This document shows, one piece after another, positions 25,292 through 40,035 of a DNA stretch of 64,000 nt (within the stretch, counting starts at the first letter, position 1; each line of letters opens with the position of its first letter). The stretch spans positions 1,364,001-1,428,000 of the forward strand of contig OZ017757.1 of the NCBI GenBank assembly GCA_963969365.1, given 5' to 3'. The translations under genes and the position numbers were made by a program. Source of the stretch: Asterochloris sp. CNOR1 (taxonomy: Eukaryota > Chlorophyta > Trebouxiophyceae > Trebouxiales > Trebouxiaceae). The notes beneath the pieces are model-generated. The model was not told where the DNA came from and ran no database searches. It saw nothing but the letters and a program-made list of their open reading frames with translations.

Positions 25292-28200
25292 TCAGATATC
25301 CTCCTGGCGCCACATCATGGCTTCCTGGGCCTGGGACTTCCGTGAGTTCATGGTACGGAACATCCAGGTCTCAAAGCCATTGCTACGGTCCACGCCATCC
25401 CAGTGGCGCCCTGGCCTAATGCCATAGCGATTGGGTGCAGGAGCCAGCCGCCGTTTGATCCAGCTGTGAGCTGGCACACCCTGCGGGATCTTGAACCCTG
25501 CCTTGCTCAGCCTCTGCTGCAGCTGGGCATCAAGCTCGGCCAGGTCAGCCTCAGCTGCTGCCACAGTTCGCTTCACCAAGTGGGCCATCGGGTCGCCAAA
25601 GCGTAACCTGTCTCGCAGCAGGTGATCAACATCCTCTCTGCAGCAGCACAATGGCACCCATCTTCTCTGCAGTAACAGCATGTGCAATGAGCAGTGCTTA
25701 CAGGGAAAATCAGCATGCGTCCTCCCTAGGGCAGCACCAGCATTGACGTTAGCAGACATCTCAGCCAAAGCAGGGCTTGCCATGAGTAGGCGTAGCTGCT
25801 CGCAGGCACAGCCAACCAAAACTTTGCTGACTTGGCACTCGCGAAAGTGCACGGCTGAACTGATGAGCGGTGCATGACACAACACTGCACCTCATGCCAG
25901 ATTCAGCAGCAAACTTGCTCTGATGTTGGGGAGGAGGCTCAGCTTCAAGCAGCATGGCAGGTACAGCCTGAGCAGCATGCTCAGCTTCAGAACTCCTCTG
26001 GGAAGTTGATGCAGGCTCCGCTGCAAGTGCCTCACATAGGAAGCCTCAGAGGTTATCTCCAGTACGCAATCTGCTCACAAACTGCTGTTCCTGCTCCTTG
26101 CCTTGCTGTACAACCTCCAGGGTCTTGACATCTGCAGTTGACCTCCTATGCGCACAAAGTGCAACCATGCACATCTGCTGTCATATGATTTGTGGCATGA
26201 CCCCTCTTGTGAGTCCCTCACCTCCTGCGGGCAAAGGGTGCAACGGCCTCCGCTGCCATTTCCCTGGCTTTTCTCTCGGCCTCCGCCCTCTGCGCCATGC
26301 CCTGGCCCCACTCTGGCGTCTCAAATTGCTTTGCCCGGTCCCTCTTCTTGCGCTCCTCCTCCAGCTGTGCCTCGTGCTCCTCTCGTGATATGATCTTACC
26401 CGTGATCTTGTCGCGGATGACCTGCAGGCCAGGCCATACAGCAGTCTTGACCGCAATGATGATATTCAGCAGGAGCTAAATCCCCAAAGGCAAAGACCCA
26501 CAGGCTCGGCCCTTGAAGAGGCCTCAGCTGAAAGTTGCAGAGCTGAGACACACAGCGAGGCATGTCATAAGGGTCACCGTGCAGCCACAGCTAGGAGGCA
26601 GCAGCGTCTGAATAACAGTTGCAAGGACAGCACTGTGCAGCCCAGATGCCGGCGATACAAGGGCCCTGCCCCGCACGCCCCTGTCCTTTGCAACTGTGCA
26701 AGCTTCAGGCAAAGTGTGCAGCCTGACAGAACGTGACGGCAAGACCAGGCAGACCATCTGCAGGCGTCTCACTATCGCAGCCATGATGCCTGTGCAGCCC
26801 CTGCAAGACGCCGTGCACGCAGCAACAAGGAGCACAGATGCAGACGCGGCGCACCGTCACAGCGCCCTGCCCAGTGGTCCCCTTGTCCTCAGCGGCACGG
26901 GCCTGCCTCTCGCGCTCAGCCTTGTCCCGCAACTCCTGTGCCAGCTGGTTCCCCGACACCTTGCCAGCTGTTGTGCCGTCTGACATCATCTTGGCTCGCT
27001 TTCCTGCAGGGAGGTCCTCTAGGCTTGGCCGCTTGGCTGGCCCTGCAGAAACAGTACCTTGAAAGGGTACATGCCTGAGTCAGCTCTGTATGGCTTGTGT
27101 GACGAGGAAGTTGCACACAAATTGAGATGTGATGCAGTACAGGTGGTCAAGCCAGCACAGGGCCCCAGCAGGCGGTGCAGCCCCTTGCCCTGGACAGAGC
27201 ACTGCTGTGAGGGCTGCTGCAGGAGCACACACCTTGCCGAAGGGAAGACTGTTCTGGGCTGGCCTGTCGCCGCCGAGGCGGACTTGCATCTGAGCTGCTG
27301 CCGCTCTGCTGCACCCTTGCTGGCCTCATGCCCGAGCTGTCATGCCTGCCAGGCAGCCTGGGAGGCGATGGGTCTGGGCTATCGTGCCTCCCTGGCCGAC
27401 GCGGCGGGCTGACATCTGGGCTGCTGTGCCCGCCAGGCCCCCTCAGTGGCATCAGGTCTGGGCTGTCAGGCCTCCCTTGCCACCGCGGCGGGCTCACATC
27501 TGGGCTATCGTGCCTGCCCGACGGCCGAGGTGGGGACAAGTCAGGGCTGCCAGCTCCCCCGTTCTGCAGTCTGCCTGCGTCTGCCTGGTCGACGCTGGTC
27601 CAACCCATGCTGCTGGGGCCGGCCTTCTGCTGCTCTGCCAGCCTCTCCAGGCGAGCAGCCTCCTGAGGGTTGGCAATGACCGGCGCGTCTGCTGCACAGG
27701 TCACAACGGAGAGTCAGGTCAAGAGGTGATTCAGGTCACGACGCTGATTGGGCAACACCATGACGCACCAAGGCCAGCCTAGCAGCTCACAGTGTGACAG
27801 GGTCATCAGCCAACACAGAACAGGGCAGCGTTGTGCCTGAGTTGCTGGTACTGTACTCCCCATGGCCAGACTGAGCGCACCTTCATCATCGCTGCCCTGC
27901 CCCTTTCTCTCATCCATCCTCTTGAAGCCTGTGTTGTCCTCCTCAAACACCTGCAACCACCAGCACAACCGACTGTAGGACTCGTTTACATGCAAACGTC
28001 CAGGCAAGAAAGCCCAACAATAATCCTCACATGCCATCTAGGCCGAGCCTGCGCTGCAGGAGGGGCACCACTGCTGCTGGCCTGTGTCAGTGGCACTGAT
28101 GAGGAGGGACACGCCCTTATGATACTGCAACATGCGTCGCACTGCGAGGCCCACCTTCACTCCTCCTGGCAGAGACGCGGAGCCCGGACGTTTCTTTTTG

Positions 28201-28370
28201 CGTTTCGGCTTGGCTCCAGGGTCACCTGCGGCACTGCCTCCGCCGTACATCTGATCCAAGTACTTCTGGCGAGCCTTGGCTGCATCTGACAGCTCCGCAG
28301 GCTTCTCCTCCTTGGGGCGCAGGGTGCTCAGGCCCTTCACGCTGCCCGGCTTGTATTGTGCAACCTGCAT
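25292..28370 (-). CDS. BUD13: Pre-mRNA splicing factor BUD13 (CWC26) homolog
   Basis: BUD13 is part of the RES complex of the activated spliceosome, with Snu17 and Pml1. The C-terminal exon carries the hallmark [20 protein letters not shown] followed by [19 protein letters not shown] and a stop at 25292. The preceding exon (about 26430-26230) has [20 protein letters not shown] and [19 protein letters not shown], the conserved BUD13 helix. An exon near 26990-26880 has [20 protein letters not shown], which is the conserved GLQ/GL-L-E segment. The middle exon (27660-27260) has the family's Arg/Ser/Asp/Pro repeats ([11 protein letters not shown]). The N-terminal exon has [13 protein letters not shown] followed by a basic [10 protein letters not shown] stretch. 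The start at 28370 ([13 protein letters not shown]) is the first ATG of that exon; a further upstream exon cannot be excluded. Being a nuclear splicing factor fits the very intron-rich genome. Confidence 0.9.
27330..27560 (-). repeat. 42-bp (14-residue) tandem repeats within BUD13
   Basis: About five tandem units in the coding frame read as variants of RHDSPDxSPPRxxG: [56 protein letters not shown] and [14 protein letters not shown]. The same kind of repeat occurs in animal and plant BUD13. It is probably a disordered, phosphorylated region. Confidence 0.85.
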
Positions 28371-28853
28371 GGAGTTGCTGGGTGATGATAGCAGTGCTGC
28401 ACAGCATTCGCTGCAGATGCAGGCCAGACGTGCTCAGGCTTCCATGAGGTGAAGCCACAGAATAGAGCATTAACCCACCCTGGTCTGGCTCTGCATCGCG
28501 ACCTTGAGACTAAAGGCAGGGCCTTGTCTTGCAGAGCATGAATTTGTAAGTTCATTTACAGATAGTCTTTTCTGAAGACTATCTTCAGCGCTTCTGTGGC
28601 AGTGCATTGGTTTTGTCTGGAGCATCGCCTTGTCTGGAACCAGTCAGCAGTTGGCACTGTACAAGCCATGCACGGGCATGTGATGAAGATGAATCTCGAT
28701 GGAGGGGGCCCCCTCAGAGATTGCAGAGCCCCATATCAGAGCAGGCAGTGCACTGCACCTGGCTGGGCACACAGGCGGCATGCTGTGCAGCACTGTAGGC
28801 GCAGTGGCAGGCAGTCCACGCCCTGCACAGCGCGGTCAACAAAACCAGGCGCC
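28371..28853. other. Divergent intergenic region between BUD13 and the stress-protein gene
   Basis: About 480 bp lie between the BUD13 start (-) and the proposed start of the universal stress protein gene (+). A short inverted repeat occurs around 28565-28585 (AGTCTTTTCTGAAGACT), which could form a small hairpin. I see no coding segment that I trust. Confidence 0.35.
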
Positions 28854-31800
28854 ATGGCACCCCAGGTGAGCTCCCTGATATGCCTGCCCCATCAGGGCCA
28901 CCACTGCTGCGCCTGCTTCATTGCACCTACTGCCAGCATTGCTGATGTCTTGACTTCCTCCACATCATCAGACATGAGCCTGACCGCATGAATCAGGCTG
29001 TGCTGGGGTGCAGATTTTTGTATGTGATCGCATTGAGATTGCATTGCATCATCACTGGACCCTGTGTAACTCGCTGGCCTGACACTTTTTACAAAGTCTG
29101 TCTTCCTGTGCCCCTCTGCCAGTGCCTGCGCTCCCTGCTGCACATGCCCCAAATGCAGCTCGTGCCAAACACCGCCAATGCAGAGTGCCCATGACGTCGC
29201 TTCCATCAGCTCAGCAGACACCATTGGAGAGCTTCTGGCGCTGCGTCCATCCTGTGATACCCTGCTGCAGGTGCAGAGCACCATGACAGCGCCCACCACC
29301 AGCTCAGCCAACACCCTTGCTCTGCGAGCGCCAAGAGTGGTGGCCATTGCTGTGGACGACACCGTTGATGCCGAGGAGGCAGTGCAGTGGGCTGTCAGCA
29401 ATGTCATCAGAGCTGGTGAGGTATTTGTACAAGTGCTCAGCTGATTTCGTAGGCATCTTGTTGACCACTGAGTACCGAGCAGCAGCAGTGCAGTGGGCTC
29501 CCAGCAGCATCCTCAGCACCGGCAGACTTTACAAGTTCCATGAGGCGCTGCTGCCTGATTGCCATTGAGCTTAAGAGCCGCAGCAGCCATGGCCTGCTGA
29601 AGGCTCTCATGTCATGCAAGGCGGAGTGCACAAATCGGCTCTCCACCATGGCAGCTTGCGCCCTTCTGCATGGTGCCTGCTGTATGAACAATACTCGTGT
29701 TCAGCTCTGCTTCAAGGCTTGTCTGACTGAGCTTGAGTGCTGCTCACCTGTTTGCTGTTGCTGGGGTGCAGGTGATGTGGTGCACCTGCTTCACGTCATC
29801 AGCGACCCGAGGAGCAGCAGCACCCCAGGTGAGCGAGCTGAGCACTCAGCTGCAAACCATCTCTGTGTAGTCAGCTCAGCAAGCTGCCATGCCCACGAAA
29901 ACCCTCTGGTGCGTCTTGTGCCCTGCTGGGATCAAAGCTCCCAATGTCAGCTTCCAGTACAGGGGATGTCCTATGCAGACTGACCATATGCAAACACAAA
30001 CAGCGCCACCATGGTGTGTGCTCCGCCCCAATGTTCCTGGCTGCCTGCAGTGGGGTCTAGCTCTGCGGGCGCTCAGAGCATGCCGTCCTTTGTGGAGCCC
30101 CAGGAAAGGAAGAAGCATGTGGAGCGTCTGAAGGCTAAGGCCAACACCATGCTCCAGCGGCGATTCATTCCTATTCTGGAGACTGCCAAGGCAGAGTTTG
30201 AGGTGTGCAGGTGGCTGGTGTAGAGGTGTGCCCGTCTTCTCCGCTGTGGAGGGTGTCGTGTCAGGGATGGCTGCCCTTGCAGTCATGCAGCACCAGGGGC
30301 TGCGGAGGTGCCGGTGTGGTGCCGCAGCAGCTGGGCTGATACTGCAGCAACCAGGGCTGCTGGATATGATGCAGTGGTGCTGCACCGGCAATGCTGACAG
30401 TGCAGCACAGTTCACTCCAGGGAAGATTGCTGTGGTGCTGTGGGCCGGAACAAAGCTGGGGGTGCAGGCAAGGCACTACTCAGAGGCGCAGGTGATGCCA
30501 CTCAATCGTGTCTGTTCTGTACCAGTCTGCTGCGCAACATCTGCGCTTGCATGGCGTGAGGCCTGTGGTGCTGTCCCCTGTGCGCAGCCCATGCAGTCAG
30601 GAAGGGGCTGAGTCCGGGCTGGCTGTCCACATGGAATATACCTGTACCCGAGCTGTCTGAATGTGGTACAGGTGGACCTTCTTCGGGAGACAGGTGTGAA
30701 GTCAGCAGCTGGCATTGGCAGTCTTCTCTGCAGCCACACAGACCACCTGGGCGCCAGCATGCTCCTCATTGCAAGCCATGGCACGTGAGCTGTCATGCTT
30801 GAAAAAAAACGCTCGCTGCCTGTCCAAGCTTGTCGACATTAGTGACGACAGGCGGGCAGTGCCTGCTGCCGGCATCATGCTTGACATGTCAGCTGCTGAC
30901 TGGGTGTGGGTCAAGCATGTGCAGCACAGGTTCTGTGCTGCTGCAGGGGCATTCTGGCTGACTATGGCTCAGTGGCAACTTACTGTTCTGAGCACAGCAA
31001 GGCTCCAGTTCTCATGCTGCCGCCTCACGTTCAGGGAGTGAAGAATGCAAAGCCAGGTGGGATGCATTGGCTGCAGTAACACATGTCATCAAATGTTTGC
31101 CTGGCCTTGCTTGGGCCATATTGTGGGACTTTCGCTGCTGCAGTGCGAATGGCATGCAGACCTGCATGTTGCAGGACAGCAACTCTGCACGCTCCCCTGG
31201 TTCTGCAGACCTGGCCTGACAGCTCTGCAGCTCAACATGCTGTACACTGACGACGTCCGCCTGAGCCTCAAGCAGCCACTGCCTGCTGTGCGTTGTGAAG
31301 CCTTGAGAGGGGCTGCGCAGGCCCTTTCTGAACCTGCCCTGTTGTCTGCAAGCCAAAATGCAAGCAGCTGCCAGCGCCAATGTCATCGTCACCCGAGCAA
31401 GATGGGGAACTCAAAGAGCTTCCTGCACGCTGAAGACAGTGCACTCCAACTGCCAGCAGGGAAACTGCTGGTCGTGGCTCTGGCCAACATTGCCGGCCTC
31501 CAGAAGGTGACCCAGTTTGCGCTGGAGCATCTGTGGCAGCCTGGGGATGCCATTCATGAGATCTATGTAGAGGACAGCAGCGCAGCAGGTGAGCCAGACA
31601 TCAGCTTGACTGGCTTCCAGCAGGGGGCCATGCGTAGCCCCTGGCTTGGCATGAGTTGAGTGCTGAAGCCTGCTCTAAGCCTCCTTGGAGCGTGCAGGCA
31701 TTTGCACCACATAGTTGCAGGCACCCCAGGCTGACCCCAGAGAGGTCGAAAAGCCGTGCTGTTGCGCTGCAGGGGAAACGGCTCCCTCGCAGCATGCTCT

Positions 31801-32800
31801 GTCAGATCAGATAGAGCAGGCAGCAAAGGACCTGTTCAGGAGCCGCAGCAGCGACAAGCTGCAGTTTGAGGTCGAGCTGATGGTGCCCCCTGCGCCGCTG
31901 GGTGAGTGCTGGCAACAGACAGCAAGCTGCGGTGCTCAGGGGCTGGGCTTAAGGGGTGACAGCTCAAGTGCCTTGTGGTGCCCTTCACCAATGGGCGTGC
32001 TGCTTGACAAGGCCTTTGGAGCGGGACAGGCCGGGCTAGGGGGGCAGTGCTTGCTGTCTGCCCCTCATTGCGACAGACTGAGCTGTTGGTGGCCCTGTGC
32101 CACTGGATGTATGCTCAGCAGCAGTTCTTGACCCGCAGCCAGCTGCAGTCCGCGGTGAGTTGCCTGTGCCTTGGCATGCTGCGTGACTTTTCATGCTGAT
32201 GTGTGGCCTTCAATTGTATGCTGTGGCAACTGCTTGCAGTACTTCTGGTGACTGCACAGATGTGGCAACTGGCGCTCAGCTGTCATGCGTAATGGCTGCA
32301 TGCACAGGGAGTGCTCAGAAGTGGCCAGGTTCCAGGCGCAGAGGCAGGTGGCAGCGAGTTCTGTTCCAGTACGCTGGTCAGCTTCAGATGGGTACTGACG
32401 TGCTTCAGGGCGAGGTGTCACTGCATTGCAGCACCTGTTGCCTGCCTGTGCCTCGACAAACAAGCTCCTGCCCACCTCTGCAGACTCCACTGGGGACTAT
32501 GATGCGGGGGAGGAGATCTGCGACCGTGCAGAGACCCTGGGGGTGCGGGCAGTTGTGCTGCTGCACCATGGCAAGGGCATGATGCAGGAAATGCTCTTTG
32601 GTAAGCGCTGCCAGTGTGGAGTGTTTGCATGCCAGGGACACTGTTGCTCTGCATGTGTAGCAGCCAGCTGCACTCTTGAACCTGACAGTATTCCCTCAGC
32701 AGCGCCTGCTTCTGAGCAGTTTCACATTGTGTCTGTAGGTAGTGTGACACAATATTGCAGCAGACATTCCAAGCGTCCCCTTCTTGTGTACTACCAGTGA
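28854..32800 (+). CDS. Protein with two universal stress protein (USP) domains
   Basis: Domain 1 begins APRVVAIAVDDTVDAEEAVQ (exon to about 29415) and continues DVVHLLHVISDPRSSSTP (29772-29830). Next come a helical exon (30080-30201, KHVERLKAKANTMLQRR), then VDLLRETGVKSAAGIGSLL and MLLIASHG (30671-30783). It closes with GILADYGSVATYCSEHSKAP (from about 30948). Domain 2 starts at 31402 (MGNSKSFLHAEDS, then LLVVALANIAGLQKV). It continues DLFRSRSSDKLQFEVELM (31830-31890) and GDYDAGEEICDRAETLGVRA (32490-32548), and ends SVTQYCSRHSKRPLLVYYQ with its stop at 32800. Each domain shows the USP order of a buried beta strand, an acidic-residue turn and a GSVxxYC(S)xHS nucleotide-site region. No stop is evident between them, so I treat this as one gene. 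The start is uncertain: ATG at 28854 (MAPQ, then a splice) or 29283. USPs bind ATP or act as stress-responsive regulators. Confidence 0.78.
29480..29538 (+). repeat. Decayed copy of the first USP exon end inside the following intron
   Basis: The stretch starting AGCAGTGCAGTGGGCTCCCA resembles the exon end at 29376-29436 (GGCAGTGCAGTGGGCTGTCA), and both run on to a TACAAGT. The true donor GCTGGTGAGG is degraded to ACCGGCAGA in the copy. Confidence 0.55.
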
Positions 32801-32961
32801 CCAGAGAGAGCTTCAGTTGACCTCTGTCGGAACAGCGATCTTGAATGCATGCACATAAGTTGACAAGCCGAAAGTTCATCAGTTCATTGCCTTCACCATC
32901 GTCTTAACCAACAACTAGACTAGGAATGAAATGCTGACCAGCAAGATCAGTGAGCGTGCAT

Positions 32962-35571
<2,610 letters not shown>

Positions 35572-36273
35572 CATGAGCAGGTAGCTTACTCTTCTGTTGG
35601 CTCCGTTCAAGGAGGGTGTTATAATGGGCTGGACATCGGTATCAATCACAGCAGCCACCCCACGACATTTGAGAGTCCGCTCTGTTCGCTGCTGGCATGC
35701 AGGAAGTTGCTTGTGACCCAGGCAACATGAGCCATGCATGTCTATGCAGAGTGTCACCTTGCAGATCTGATCTGGCAGAACGTGACCTATGCTATCATCT
35801 GACATGCTCACCAGTGCTGAGCTGCCAGCCCAATTTTTACGCAGTAACACTACCCGTCTGCGCAAGGCATCTCTCGCATTTTACTGAAACCTTCATCAAT
35901 TGAAATGAACACAGTTCCTTGCTTATCTTGCGTTGCTTTCGATTCCCAGCGCCTTGCAAATTCTCTCCGCTCTCAGTGCCCAAAGCTTAAGATACAAAGC
36001 GTTGGGAGGCAAAGCTGGAAGATGTCTGTGGTGCCTGCTTGTTCAGCAGCAGCAAGCTGAGGGCAGCCAGCAGGGTGCCAAACAGATCAAGCTCAGATGG
36101 GGATGAAACGGCTACTGGGTATGAACCACGCGCAGATGTGGCATGGCAGCCTGACTGGCAAACAGCAGATGGCGCCTGGGGGGCCAGCCAGGGACAACAG
36201 AAGGAGGGTTGGCAGCTCAAATCTATAGAGGCCAAGAGCTCCAGATGGGAGCTGACGCAGCAGGGATGCGTGC
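35572..36273. other. Intergenic region between hemB and the expansin gene
   Basis: About 700 bp upstream of hemB and downstream of the expansin stop. It should hold the hemB promoter and any further 5' exon, and the expansin 3' UTR. Open frames are short and overlapping, and I do not support a gene here. Confidence 0.35.
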
Positions 36274-39200
36274 TCAGGCAATGACAATGTTGTCCAGGCA
36301 GAAGGCGGCATAGTCCAGGTTGCTCAAGCTCTGGAAGCCAATGGTGTCCACCTCTGCCACAGTCAGGGTTTTGCAACTGAAGGCGCTCAGGGGGATGCTG
36401 AATGTGAAGTATACACTGCCGTCAGCCTGGGTGGCTGTGCTGGAGGGAGTTAGCTGCTGCAGCTGAGGGTTGTTGTCACAGTAGAGGCTGGTGCCAAAAT
36501 TGGAGAGGCCCACGCTAACTGCAGGGATCTGGCCTTTAGGGGAAGCTGCCTGGCTTCGGTCGCCGGCGCCTGTGCTGTTGCTCTTGATGCTGAAGGAAAG
36601 CGTATTGGCGCCTGCAGGCATCGACAAGCAGCAATTACATAAGCAGCACTGTCTTGGATACTGGTGGTTGTGAAAGAGTGATAGACAGAGGTTGCTGCTG
36701 TTCTGGGTTTGCATCTCTGATATTGCGGTATTGCTTGATGCTGGTGGTCACCAGCTTGGCTCCTGCAGGCATTGACCATATTATTTCAGCAGACTCAGCA
36801 GGTGATGGCCTTGCATGCTGGAGTCAGCATGGCACTGCATGGGCCAAGACAGGCAGGCCAAGCTGTTGACGATTGCCACAGGAGGCTTCATATGCGCAGC
36901 TGTGCAGCGGCGATTAGGCTTCAGCAGGACAGGGGTTGCTTCTTTGCTTAGCGGTGGTTGGCCAAGGGGGTGGGCCAGGGCAGCAGATGGGCGCTCAACA
37001 CAGCTGCAGGCAGTCAAGATCGCAGCAGGGTCTGGAGCATAGATTGCCCGAAATGCATCAGAAGCGACAACACTAGGCTGATCTGCTGTGCTCAGCGCAC
37101 CAGAGAAGGGAGCAGGCAGCGCCGTGTACACAGAGTCTGTGCAGTTCCGGCAGGTTAGGCCCAATCCGCCGCCTCCAGGACCACTAGCATTGTAGGCGGC
37201 CCTGGTGGCTAGGTTAATGCAGGTGGCTGCACTGCCGTCCACGCCAGCACCAGCCAGTGCAAACTGGCTGGAGTGGAGGTAGTAGGGCTGCCAGCTCCAC
37301 CCTGGCTGCACCTGAACGAGGGACAGCATGCTGTGTTCAGACACAAGGACCTCCCTGAAGCTGTGCAGCGCCAGGCACGAGCCAGGTGCAGGCTGCATAT
37401 CAAGGTGCCCTGGTTGAGGGGCCTGAACTGCCAGTGCAGAGGGAGCGACTGTCGCAGACGGAAACACAGCATGTGTGCTATGCAAGGCACTCACCAGGTC
37501 GCTGTAGACGGTCTTGTTGACAAAGCCTGGTGTGAAGGGTGTCAGAGGCGTGTTGCTGGTGCAGTCCACTGGCTGGAACTCCAGAGGCATAACACCATAG
37601 ACTGGATGGGCCAGTATCTCAAAAGCCCAGTAGCTAAGGTCAAGATGAGCGATATCAGAGTTGCACCACGTCTGGGGCACCTGCAGGGGCGGCATGGCGC
37701 AGCCTGAGAGGATGGCAGTGGTGACAGGCCAGCACAGTTGCAGAGAAAGCCATCGATGTCCGCAGCTTTTCTGCACATGCATATGAGAGGAGGTTATCTG
37801 AAAGGCAACTGCTGCTGCTGCATGGCAGGGCAGAGCTTGAGGGCCGCTGCAGATGCCGCCACCAAGGCTCCCACTGCTTTGTCAACGGCAACACAGGACT
37901 GGAAAGCCTACCGCATCCGTGGCCTGCCAGCAATGCAATGCACAACCCTGCGCATTTCCACCGACCCCAACCACCACACTCTTCTCCCGCCCTCCCCTTC
38001 CGGCCCCCTTCCCAGATGTGCTTCACAACACAGGGCTTTCGGTGCCCAGGGCAGCCACCATGACAAAGCGCTGAGCCAAATGGAAGACGTGCCTAGCCTC
38101 CAGATGCAGCTTGAGCCCAGCAGATCAGACATGTGCTGGGTCTGCACACATACTCTGGGGGACTCATGATAGCCAGCACTCACTGCACAAACAAGGCTGC
38201 ACCACCGTGTGAGTCTGCAAATGCAGCGCTTGCAGCTCACCAGGCCCTCAGGCTTCTCCTGGACGGCGGGGCAGTTGTCTATAATGTGCACGGTCACAGA
38301 AGGGGTGGTCCCATTGTTGTCTGTAGCATTCCAGCAGCGCACAAATTGCTGGTTATGAGCCTCCAGGGGGTTGCCTGGAAAGCTGCGGCCATATGTGTCC
38401 TGCACTGTGCTGTTGACGCCTGCCAGATAGTAGAAGTCCTGCAGCAGAGCAGCAGGGTGATTCAGGCAAGGTCTAGGCCAGGTGGCAGAAGCTGCAGCAA
38501 GCAAGGCCAGGTGAGGGCCCAATGCTGATGCTGCCTGTGTTGGTGGGCGGGCACGCATCCTGAAGGTTGTCATCGTTGATGAAGCGTAATATATGGCCCA
38601 GGGCTTCCTTGAAGCCCTCCAAGCCAGGAGCCGGCCATTACGGCAATGTAGACAGGCTGACTTTGGGCGCCGCGTTTCCCAGTGCTGGGAGCTTGTCTGT
38701 GCAGAATGACTCACCCTGATGTCAACAGGAACCGTGCCATTGCTGACCACCACGCCTGTGACACACCTGCAGGTAGCGGCAGCCTGCAGGTTCAGCTGAG
38801 GGGTGAATGCACCACAGCCTGAGACTGCCAGTTGTGTGTAAATAAAGTGCTCTGGCAGAGAGAGGTGATGGCCCACAGCACTGCTCAGCTGTGGGCTGCA
38901 GATCATGCTGCATGCTTTGACAGGAAAGCACCTGCCAAGTGCGCTGCAATTTTGCCCCCTGCTGCCGCGGGCAGCCCACCTGACTTCGTAACACCGACCA
39001 CAGGTTCCAGGGTAGTCGGGGTTCACATTGGCTGCAGCTGCCACCTGGTCCCTGGGGAATGGCAGGTCCTGCAGTGGCATGCTGGGCATGCTTCCAACAG
39101 CGCAGCTTCATGCAGACAAGAGCTGGGCCTGCACCTGTGCTAATTTGCGCAGCAGGCTGATCTCAGCAAAGCAAGAATGCAGGGTTCAGTATGGCCTCAG

Positions 39201-40035
39201 AGCTGGTGGGCAAGGCACTAACAGAGGGCAGCTTTGTGGTGAGCATGCTGGGCACGGGGCAGAGCTGAGCCTTGCCTGGTAGCCAGGGCCAGAGGCTCCA
39301 TCCTCCTGGTTGAAATACCCACAGCTGCCATACAGAATGTTACCAAAGGCTCCCTCACCCCTGTAGGCAGTGCAGTGGCATGTTTAAGACTGCCTAGATG
39401 CTGTGGCTGTTCTCTTCCATGAGTACTGATAGTGAAAGCACCCACCAAAAGTAGGCTGTACTGTTGCCGTCAGCAGAGCGTTTGTCCAGCGTGACCAGAA
39501 GGCCCCACAAAAGTGCAGCATGACCTGGGCAGCAGATTGCACACCTGGCAGCGTATGCCTGCTCGATGGCTGGAGATGCATCATAAAAGGTGCCACGCCC
39601 GTTCCTGAAGCCCCCTGGACAACAGGCAAGGCTTAAGGCTGTCAGGCAAGGCTCAATGCTGTCAATTGGCATTGTGATCCAGCGATCACACAAGAACTCA
39701 CACTTGCTTGCAAAGCCTGTCAGTGGTAGTCTGCATGTGGTCCAGCAATCACAGGAAAACCCACACTTGCAAAGCAGCGCACTGCTGACCTGGTTGCAAG
39801 GAGGCTGTGAGGGCATCATTCTCAACACTGCCTCTTGAGGGGTCTCCATTTATGTAGCCTCCAGGTCAAGAGACACTCATTAGTGCAGAAAGGAGGCGCA
39901 TGCGGTGCGGGCACATGTGGTTGGGGCCACACGTCTTTGGTGCGCACCTCCAGGGTTCAGTGTCTGGGCTGCAGCCCCAACAACCAGCAGGGCAACGATC
40001 AGGCTGCAACCTGCAGCAGACCATGGCAGTGACAT
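36274..40035 (-). CDS. Secreted expansin-like protein (double-psi barrel plus C-terminal beta domain)
   Basis: The first exon gives a clear signal peptide: SLIVALLVVGAAAQTLNPG after a start at 40035. Then come GFRNGRGTFYDASPAIEQAY (39610), the cysteine-rich YGSCGYFNQEDGASGPGYQ (39350) and YPGTCGRCYEVRW (39030). Further exons give GCGAFTPQLNLQAAATCRC (38810), YYLAGVNSTVQDTYGRSFPG (38420) and TVHIIDNCPA (38290). The barrel closes with WCNSDIAHLDLSYWAFEILA and GVMPLEFQPVDC (37660-37560), which is the expansin HFDLS...VxxxRVxC pattern with HLD in place of HFD. The C-terminal part (36611-36274) has SVGLSNFGTSLYCDNN and ends YAAFCLDNIVIA; it resembles a carbohydrate-binding jelly roll rather than the plant expansin CBM63. 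Expansins loosen polysaccharide walls without hydrolysis. Algal forms vary, so activity is inferred. Confidence 0.8.
36715..36762 (-). repeat. Pseudo-exon start duplicated from the expansin last exon
   Basis: The real acceptor and exon start read ATGCCTGCAG/GCGCCAATAC, with AGCATCAAGAGCA downstream (exon from 36611). About 150 bp earlier in the transcript the intron has ATGCCTGCAG/GAGCCAAGCT and AGCATCAAGCAAT. The acceptor is intact, so it might also be used. Confidence 0.6.
39645..39795 (-). repeat. Diverged ~80-bp direct repeat in an expansin intron
   Basis: Two stretches share GTGATCCAGCGATCACA / GTGGTCCAGCAATCACA followed by ACTCACACTTGC / CCCACACTTGC and GCAAAGC. It lies between the signal-peptide exon and the exon encoding GFRNGRGTFYDASP. 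No exon similarity was seen. Confidence 0.55.

Noticed and set aside
37908-39089. 393-codon minus-strand open frame
   Set aside because: It contains real expansin exons, but joins them by reading through introns with GT-AG borders. It is not a single continuous protein.
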